Shown here piece after piece: positions 57,074 to 64,000 of a DNA stretch of 64,000 nt. Below the pieces are notes generated by a model, which did no database searches, had not been told where the DNA came from, and saw only the letters and a program-made list of their open reading frames with translations. Every line of letters starts with the position of its first letter. Position 1 is the first letter of the stretch. This DNA comes from Miscanthus floridulus (Eukaryota; Streptophyta; Magnoliopsida; Poales; Poaceae), in contig NC_089587.1 of NCBI RefSeq assembly GCF_019320115.1, positions 107,557,158 through 107,621,157 on the forward strand, in the 5' to 3' direction. The translations under genes were made by a program, and so were the position numbers.

Positions 57074-59186
57074 ATGGCCCACTTTTCCGCCACCTTCACC
57101 ATGGCGGGCTCAGGCGATATGACTCGCTTTGGCTCACTCGAGTTTCCTGCTCTCCCACCGGTTGGGATGTGGGTTCCACCCGTCTTCGAGCCATCCCAGG
57201 CCTTCCTCTTCGGAAGCCTGGACTTCGTCGCCGACCAGTTCGGCGTGCTACACCTCCACGAGGAGACTCTCGTTCCGGCACCCATTGGAGGGGCACCCTC
57301 CATCGGCTTCGGGATGCATGATGACTTCAACGACGAGGCATCTACCCTTCACTCCATGTAAACTCTCTGCTCAAACCCCGCTGTGAGTAATATGCATACT
57401 GTAATTTACTCTCTATTTACTATCTTCCGCCGATTATCTAGAGGGACCGTATTGACCGCATCACGGACACCGTACGATCGGTTCCCCTAGGCCTCGCGTC
57501 CCCTATGGATGCGTGCACTCGGGAGCTCCAAGGGATGCTGTCGCCATCCCCCCTCACATCCAAATTCATGGGAATAACGAGCTATGCTCCTACCACTTTC
57601 CATGAACTCTCGGATGACGAGGGTGAGAGCGATGGCTCTAGCATCGGCGATGTGGGACCTAGCCACCGTTCATCCTGGGAGTGCGCTATGGCAAACGCTC
57701 TAGGACAGCCACCGGTCATTGCGGAGTCTGTGCAAACTCACACCCCTCCTGACCCGTGTGTGGGGGCCCTCGCGTTTGCGCAAGGGCACACCGAGGAACT
57801 ACGACAACGGCGGCAGAACCAGCCACCGCCTGCGCTGCCAGGTCCAACATGACATCATGAACAAGGGGAACAATCTCCCATAGTTTGCTCGGGCAAGCCA
57901 GAACATCGCTGCTGTAGCAATGCTTCTGCGCGGTGTTCTCGAGCCCATCGACCCCTAGGAGCGAGCGGTCTACCGGAACCTCTAGGTTCTAGTAGAAGCT
58001 GCTGCCGTTCAACAAGTAGAATGCTCCGCATCACAACTCTAACACGTGCCCTCTCTCCCCACCGGGGGAGCAAGGACGTGCTAGACGGATCGCTCCATCT
58101 GCTCACTGCTACAGCCACAAGGTGCAGCTTGGTAGGCAGTAGCTATGCCTCGGTCTGACCTGCTCCGCACCGACCATTGGTACACAAGTGGCCCAGTCCA
58201 CACCAGGATGCTTGCAGCATCGTCAGCAACCAGCATCGGGCCCGACATGATGATGATATCCACTGGGCGGCGGTGAGAGTAGGCGACACGGATCTCAGCC
58301 AAACCATCGAGGGGAGCAGTGAAACACGCCCTAGGCACGGTCGCCGGCCGAACGACCAGAGTCCTTGCCCTGAGGGCCCGGGACCACGGGCCTTTGACCG
58401 GCATATCCAGAGAGCGCTGTTCCCACAGCGCTTCCGACCGCCCACCAACATACCAGGGAGACAAACCCTGGTATTTGGCTCGAAGATTTCTGGCTTGCCT
58501 GTCGAGCCAAAGGGGTGGATGATGACTATTTCATCATTCAGTATCTCCCCATCTGTGTGGGGGAACATGTTCGGGCATGGCTTGAATTTCTTCCACATGA
58601 CAGCATCCGCAACTGGGCGGACCTTAAGAGGGTCTTTGTCGAAAATTTCTAGGGGACGTATGTCCGCCCTAGAAACTCCTGGGACCTCAAGAGTTGCCAG
58701 CAGGAGCCCGGTGAGTCCCTATGGGATTACATCCGCAGGTTCTCCCAATGATGCAACTCCCTCCCTGATGTCGTCGACGTAGACGTCATTAGCGCATTCC
58801 TCTCCGGGATGACCTACGAGTCCCTGATCCACAAGCTTGGATGCCTGAAGCCTAGTACCACCTGTGACCTGCTCGACGTTGCCACTAACCACACCTCCGA
58901 TGAGGAGACGGTCAGAGCGGTCTTCAACGGGGGCCAGGACAAAGGCAAGGCCAAGCGCACGAACCAAGATGAGGGCGCCTCCACACAGAGGGGTAAGAAA
59001 AATAAAAAGGATCAGCGTCGATCGGACAACACCGCGTTGGTCATCGCGGTTGATCACGTGGGCAAGCAGCCCCAACAGGGATTGCCTGACCACTTCAACA
59101 AGCTCATGGACAGTCCATGCACCAACCACGCCTATCCTTTCAAACACCTATACAAGGACTATGAGCTCCTCAAACATTTCCTATGA
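57074..59186 (+). pseudogene. Gypsy Gag region, broken
   Basis: ATG 57074 opens MAHFSATFTMAGSGD and runs to a TAA at 57359. A further open block is 57505-57852 (ELSDDEGESDGSS). The Gag core is in the frame of 58470-59186: GIWLEDFRLACRAKG, WLEFLPHDSIRNW, stop at about 58650, GESLWDYIRRFSQ, stop at about 58749, DVISAFLSGMTYESL. It ends at the TGA at 59184, in the same frame as the protease that follows. The CCHC knuckle usually found near the end was not recognised. Confidence 0.75.
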
Positions 59187-61512
59187 CAGGTTGGCGGGCC
59201 AAAAGAAGGAGACGGCAAAGAGGTGGCAGCCAAGAAAGGAGGCGCGGTGGGCAAGGATGGAGAGGGTTTCCCCGATGCTAAGGAACGCATCATGATCTTC
59301 AACAGATTCGACACCATATGGTCCAAGTGCCAGCACAAGGTACGCTATAGGGAGGCAAGCACCACTGAGACGATCGTCTCCTCCTTTCTCAGCTGGTCGG
59401 AATCTCCGATCACCTTTGATCAGAGGGACCATCCATCCCACATTGTGAGACTAGGACACTACCCGCTCATCGTCAACCCCATCGTCCGCAAGAAGCATCT
59501 CATCAAGGTGTTGATGGACAGAGGTAGTGGCCTCAACATCCTCTATGTCGACACCCTCGATGCTATGCGCATCCCCTGGTCGGAACTCCGCTTTGCGGGT
59601 TCTCCCTTCCATGGGGTGATCCTAGGAGCGCAGGCATACCCACTCGGGCAGATTGATCTGCCCATCACATTTGGCAATCGAGCCAACTTCCGCTCGGAGG
59701 TCCTCACCTTTGAAGTGGTGGACTTCCTAGGGTCCTACCATGCCATCTTGGGGTGGCCATGCTACACCAAATTCATGACGATCCCCAACTACAACTACCT
59801 CAAGCTGAAGATGCCAGGACCAAATGGCATCATCACCGTGAGCAGTGCCTTCTCACACGCCTTCACGTGCGACCGTGAGCATTTCGAGCTCACCACCATG
59901 GTCATCAACTCATCCGAGCTGTCGCGGCTCAGGGAGTCGTCGACCTCGGCAGTCCTAGACTGCAATGAACCAACCTCCTCAATGGCCTTTCGCCTACTCA
60001 AGGAAACTAAGGTGGTGGGAATTGACCCCACCGACCCAACCAAGACGGTGTGGATCGGGACCCATCTCCCAACCAAATAGGAATGTGAGCTCGTCGACTT
60101 CCTATGCGCCAATCGCGATGTCTTCGTAAGGCAGCTTTCTGACATGCGGGGCATACCACGGGAGGTTGCCGAGCATGCACTGCAACTCATCCTAGGCTTG
60201 AAGCCCGCCAAGCAGCGCCTGCATCGCTTCAACGATGAGAGGTGTATGGCCATAGGCAAAGAGATTGCCAAACTCCTGGCAGCCAGATTCATCAGAGAGG
60301 TATTCCACTCTGACTGGCTTGCCAATCCTGTTCTTGTTAAAAAGAATACCGGGAAGTGGAGAATGTGCATTGATTATACTAGCCTCAACATAGCATGTCC
60401 AAAGGATCACTTTCCTTTGCCGCGCATAGACTAGATAGTCGACTCCACCTTGGGTTGTGAGATCCTCTCCTTTCTAGATGCCTACTCGGGCTATCACTAG
60501 ATCATGATGAAAGAGTCTGATTAGCTCACAACCTCATTCATCACCCCGTATGGTTCGTACTGCTACGTAACCATGCCATTCGTCTTGAAGAACACTAGTG
60601 CCACCTACCAAAGGTGCATGCAGCAATGCTTCACTGACCAAATCGACCCGCTCAATTAGCTTGATCAAGCCAAGCGGCCAAGACCAACGATCACCGTCTA
60701 TGTTGATGACATAGTGGTCAAAACAACTCAAGCTTGCGACCTGATCATAAACTTGGCCGCAACGTTCACGAACCTCCAAAGATTCAACATTAGGCTGAAC
60801 CCAAAAATGTGTTTTCGGGGTTCCGAAGGGGAAGCTGCTAGGATACATTGTGTTCAAGCACGGCATCGAGGCCAACCCCAAAAAAATCATGGCAATCTCC
60901 AACATGGGTCCCATATGCAACATCAAGGGCGTGCAAAGGCTCACTGGCTGTCTAGCTACCCTAAGTCGATTCATCTCCTAGCTCAGCGAATGGGAGATGC
61001 CACTCTACAAGCTCCTAAAAAAGACGGACACTTTCATCTAGACTGAGGAAGCTCAGCAGGCCCTAGAGAGCCACAAAGCATCCCTGACGTTAGCCCCGAT
61101 CCTCGTCACTCCCGAACAGGGAGGTCCCCTTCTCCTCTACATCGTGGCCAGCAACCATGTGGTAAGCGTCGCGTTGGTCATCGAAAGGGAGGAGCCAGGA
61201 CACCAACTTAAGGTCCAATGGCCCATATACTTCATCGGGGAAGTACTCACCGACCCCAAGGTCTAGTACCACCAGGTGCAGAAACTCCTATACGTCGTGT
61301 TGATGGCAACCCGAAAGCTCCTACACTACTTCACCGACCACGAAGTCACGGTCGTCACTTCATACCCGCTCGGGGACATCATCCATAACCGCAATGCCGT
61401 GGGACAAATCTCTAAGTGGGCACTCGAACTCATGGGCCATGACATGAGGTACATCCCCTGTACCACCATTAAATCTTAGGCTCTCATAGATTTTGTCGCT
61501 GAATGGATAGAG
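59187..61512 (+). pseudogene. Gypsy protease, reverse transcriptase and first RNase H, broken
   Basis: Retropepsin-like domain at about 59500-59780 with VLMDRGSGLNILY, where Arg replaces the second residue of the family's DGG triad, and HAILGWPCY near its end. TAG at 60078. RT: HSDWLANPVLVKKNTGKWRMC (about 60305), ACPKDHFPLPRID then TAG, FLDAYSGYH then TAG, TPYGSYCYVTMPF, and VYVDDIVVK at about 60698. A one-base shift near 60805 moves pol to another frame, where GKLLGYIVF and LTGCLATLSRFIS follow. The RNase H runs through KLLYVVLMATRKLLHYF to about 61475. Five or more stops. Confidence 0.85.
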
Positions 61513-61854
61513 GTGCAGCTACCAACCCCGAACATCACCCATGAGTACTGGACAATGTACTTCGATGGGTCTGTAATGGCGCCCAGCTCGAGGGCTGGAG
61601 TGGTTCTGATCTCCCTAGATAGGAGTAGGCTCTGCTATGCCATCCGCCTCCACTTTTTAGCCTCAAACAACACCACGGAGTATGAGGCCTTCATCAACGG
61701 ACTATGCATCACCATCGAGCTTGGTGCTACGCGACTCTATGTTCGTGGCGACTCGGAGCTAGTCGTTGATCAGGTCATGAAGGAGTCCTCCTACAAAAGC
61801 CCCCTCATGGCAGCATACTGCCAAGAGGTGCACAAGCTCGAGGATAAATTCTAG
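61513..61854 (+). pseudogene. Second, archaeal-type RNase H of the Gypsy element
   Basis: MYFDGSVMAPSSRAGVVL, NNTTEYEAFINGL and VRGDSELVVDQV give the D, E and D catalytic positions of a type I RNase H. This extra domain between the Gypsy RNase H and integrase is the signature of the Tat lineage. It is open for 113 aa and ends in a TAG at 61852; the following HVPRKDNDAANFLAKLA block continues the same domain past the stop. Confidence 0.85.
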
Positions 61855-63414
61855 GGGATCGAGCTGCATCACGTCCCTCGAAAGGACAACGATGCCGCCA
61901 ATTTTCTTGCAAAATTGGCCGCCAGGCGGGATCCATCCCCAAGTGGGGTCTTCATCAATGACGTCCATGAGCCATCCGCCTGCATCTTGGAAGGTCCGAT
62001 CCAGACACACCTCGACGCCCAGCCAGCGCCCGGGGGCTCTAATCCTAATGCCAAGCCAGCGCTCGAGGGCTCCGATCCTGGTACCTCCATGACGACCTCA
62101 CCCACCAATGTCGCCGTATAAGCACTCGATCAAACCGATTGGTGAGCGACGCTACTCGCCTACCTCCCCGAGGAGGTTCTCCCACCTGAAAGGACTGAAG
62201 CCCGATGGATCGCTCGATGTGCCAAGACCTTCGTCACGCTCGGTGATGAGCTCTACAAATGGAGTCCATCAAGGGTGCTCATGAAGTGCATCCCCACCAA
62301 CCAGGGGAAGCAGCTCCTCCTCGAGGTCCATGCTGGGATTTGCGGACATCACACGACCCCAAGGTCGCTGGTTAGAAAAGCCTTTTGCCAAGGTTTTTAC
62401 TGGCCCACCATGCTACGAGATGCAAAGGAGGTCATCCGTAGGTGTGAAGGATGCTAGTTCTATGCTCAGCAAACCCATTTGTCGGCACAGGAGCTCCAAA
62501 CCATCCCTATCACCTAGCCATTCATGGTCTGGGGCCTCGACATGGTGGGACCCCTCAAAAAGGGCCTAGACGGCTTTACTCACCTACTCATAGTAGTCGA
62601 CAAGTTCACCAAGTGGATAGAGGCCAAGCCCATCACCAACATCCGCTCAGAAGAGGCAGTCAAATTCTTCTTCGGCATCATCTACCGGTTCGGCGTTCCA
62701 AACTATATGATCACTGACCATGGGACTAACTTCACCGGAAAGAAGTTCCTAGACTTCAGTGATGGATACGGCATCAGGATCAACTGGGCCTCGGTCGAAC
62801 ATCCATGAACTAACGGTCAGGTTGAGCGTGCCAATGGCATAGTCCTCTAAGGACTTAAGTCACACATCTTCGATCGACTCAACAAGTACGCCGGGTGATG
62901 GGTTGCAGAGGTCCCGGTGATCCTCAGGAGCCTTAGAACGACCCTAAACCAATCCACAGGGTTCACACCCTTCTTCCTAGCCTACGGAGCTAAGGCAGTG
63001 CTGCCCTCCGACCTCGACCGTGGTGCCCCAAGAGTGAAGGCTTTCAACCACGACTAAGCCATGGAGGCTCAGCAAGACACAGTCAACCTACTCAAAGAGG
63101 CCCGCGAGACGACCGTCATCCGCTCTGCTCACTACCAACAAACCCTATGTAGGTACCACGAAAGGAAGATCAAGGGGAGGATACTCAAAGTTGGCGATTT
63201 CGTACTCTGGAGGACCCAATCAACGAAGGAAAAACATAAACTCTCTCCATCGTGGGAAGGGCCCTATATGGTGACTGAAGTAATCTGACCGGGCACCTAC
63301 CGACTGGAGAACAACAACGGCAACGTTCTCACCAACACTTGGAACATTGAACAGCTACGTTGTTTTCCCCTAAATTTGGTCTTACCACTTTTTAGACAAC
63401 ACTTGCTCCTGTAA
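61855..63414 (+). pseudogene. Gypsy integrase
   Basis: Zinc finger HAGICGHHTTPRSLVRKAF...RRCEGC at 62330-62455 followed by TAG. The core has LDMVGPLKKG (first Asp, about 62540), ITDHGTNFTGKKF (second Asp, about 62712) and GQVERANG (Glu, about 62822) after a TGA at about 62806. The C-terminal part (LKVGDFVLWR, LSPSWEGPYMVTEVI) and NTWNIEQLRCF close pol at the TAA at 63412-63414. All three catalytic residues are kept, but five stops interrupt the frame. Confidence 0.88.
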
Positions 63415-64000
63415 AAGCACCCCAGCCCGAACATTTTTAGCCTGGGTCACTCGAGGGCTCCATGAGGGTACAATACTAAATATTACCTCTCTTTTTTACT
63501 ATCACATGGTAAACAACTTTATCCCTGAATGGAAGCGCATTCCATTCCTTTGATTGCCCAACGTGACTCTGTTCTTACTCTCAACCAAACACACCCTGCC
63601 ATGACCTATGGTTACAAACAGCCAAGCCCCGTGGGCCATGCCTAGGTTCTTAACAGCTGCAGCCTACAGAACTAACGGGCAGGTGTGAAAAACAAAAGGA
63701 TAAAAACAAAAGTTATGCCAGGATAAAAAAACAAGGAACGGATAGTGGTTCTATCACAAGAACAGAACTGATGGATTCATTGATACAAACTATTCACATG
63801 GGGGCTCACCCACAACTATTACATTTTCTAACTACTTCTAATCCAAATACTACTGTGCCCCCTCGATGACATCGCCTGACGCCAAAGGGGAGACCACGGC
63901 ACATGCCGCCAGACATAACCACCGCTATAGGGGCCCTGCCCGATTCCGTTCCCTCGACTTCAGCAAGCGCAACAGGTACCTCAAGGGACCCGCTCGATTC
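63415..64000 (+). other. Gypsy region downstream of pol, cut by the window edge
   Basis: Non-coding on the plus strand as far as visible. Tat-lineage elements have a long spacer here before the 3' LTR. A short purine block, CAAAGGGGAGACC (63881-63893), may be a polypurine tract, but no LTR start is seen by 64000. Confidence 0.5.

Larger units (their letters stand above)
56367..64000 (+). mobile_element. Tat-type Ty3/Gypsy element, runs off the right edge
   Basis: 5' LTR, TTGGCGCC-type primer-binding site, Gag, protease, RT, RNase H, a second RNase H, and integrase, in that order. The extra archaeal-type RNase H and the primer-binding site point to the Tat lineage (Grande/Retand/RIRE2 relatives). 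The 3' LTR is not in the window. It is nested in the plus-strand Copia element. Confidence 0.88.

Overview
This window is nuclear DNA of a grass, most likely a PACMAD grass of the maize, sorghum or sugarcane group. The signs are intron-bearing plant genes with very GC-rich first exons, the maize-like protein sequence of the glutamate decarboxylase, and the typical grass transposons. The species assignment is inference.

Bases 1-17,000 are the gene island. A complete 13-exon gene on the minus strand (180-4446) encodes DNA polymerase epsilon subunit B (DPB2, 533 aa); one of its introns has AT-AC ends and other U12-type signals. A complete glutamate decarboxylase gene lies on the plus strand (12391-16638, about 500 aa, with a C-terminal calmodulin-binding tail). 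It has two tandem, phase-compatible versions of its first coding exon. Between the two genes sit a young gag-only LTR retrotransposon (4875-9752), a Tourist-like MITE, a tRNA-headed SINE with a perfect 19-bp target duplication, and a diverged tandem repeat. A 583-bp hAT-type element sits in intron 2 of the decarboxylase gene.

Bases 17,000-21,000 are a transition zone with a hAT MITE, a microsatellite, an inverted pair of transposon-gene fragments and unrecognised AT-rich DNA.

Bases 21,000-64,000 are a nest of retrotransposons. A decayed Sirevirus-like Copia element with an envelope-like third ORF (21114-33418) split an older MITE. A second Copia element (34469-41204) landed inside the N-terminal codons of a cytochrome P450 fragment; a LINE remnant and a second P450 fragment (43.0-43.5 kb) follow. 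A minus-strand Copia element (43.5-52.5 kb) is split by a second Sirevirus-like element (45469 to about 51545) whose Gag carries four CCHC knuckles. A plus-strand Copia pair shares one LTR (52.7-56.4 kb). It is interrupted by a Tat-type Gypsy element with an extra RNase H, which runs off the right edge.

The two host genes look functional and unrelated in role (replication; GABA synthesis). All retroelement pol genes here are broken. The only intact transposon ORF is the 622-aa Gag-protease of the first element. I see no new multi-gene system. The observations most worth checking are the duplicated first exon, the AT-AC intron, the gag-only element, and the four-knuckle Gag.
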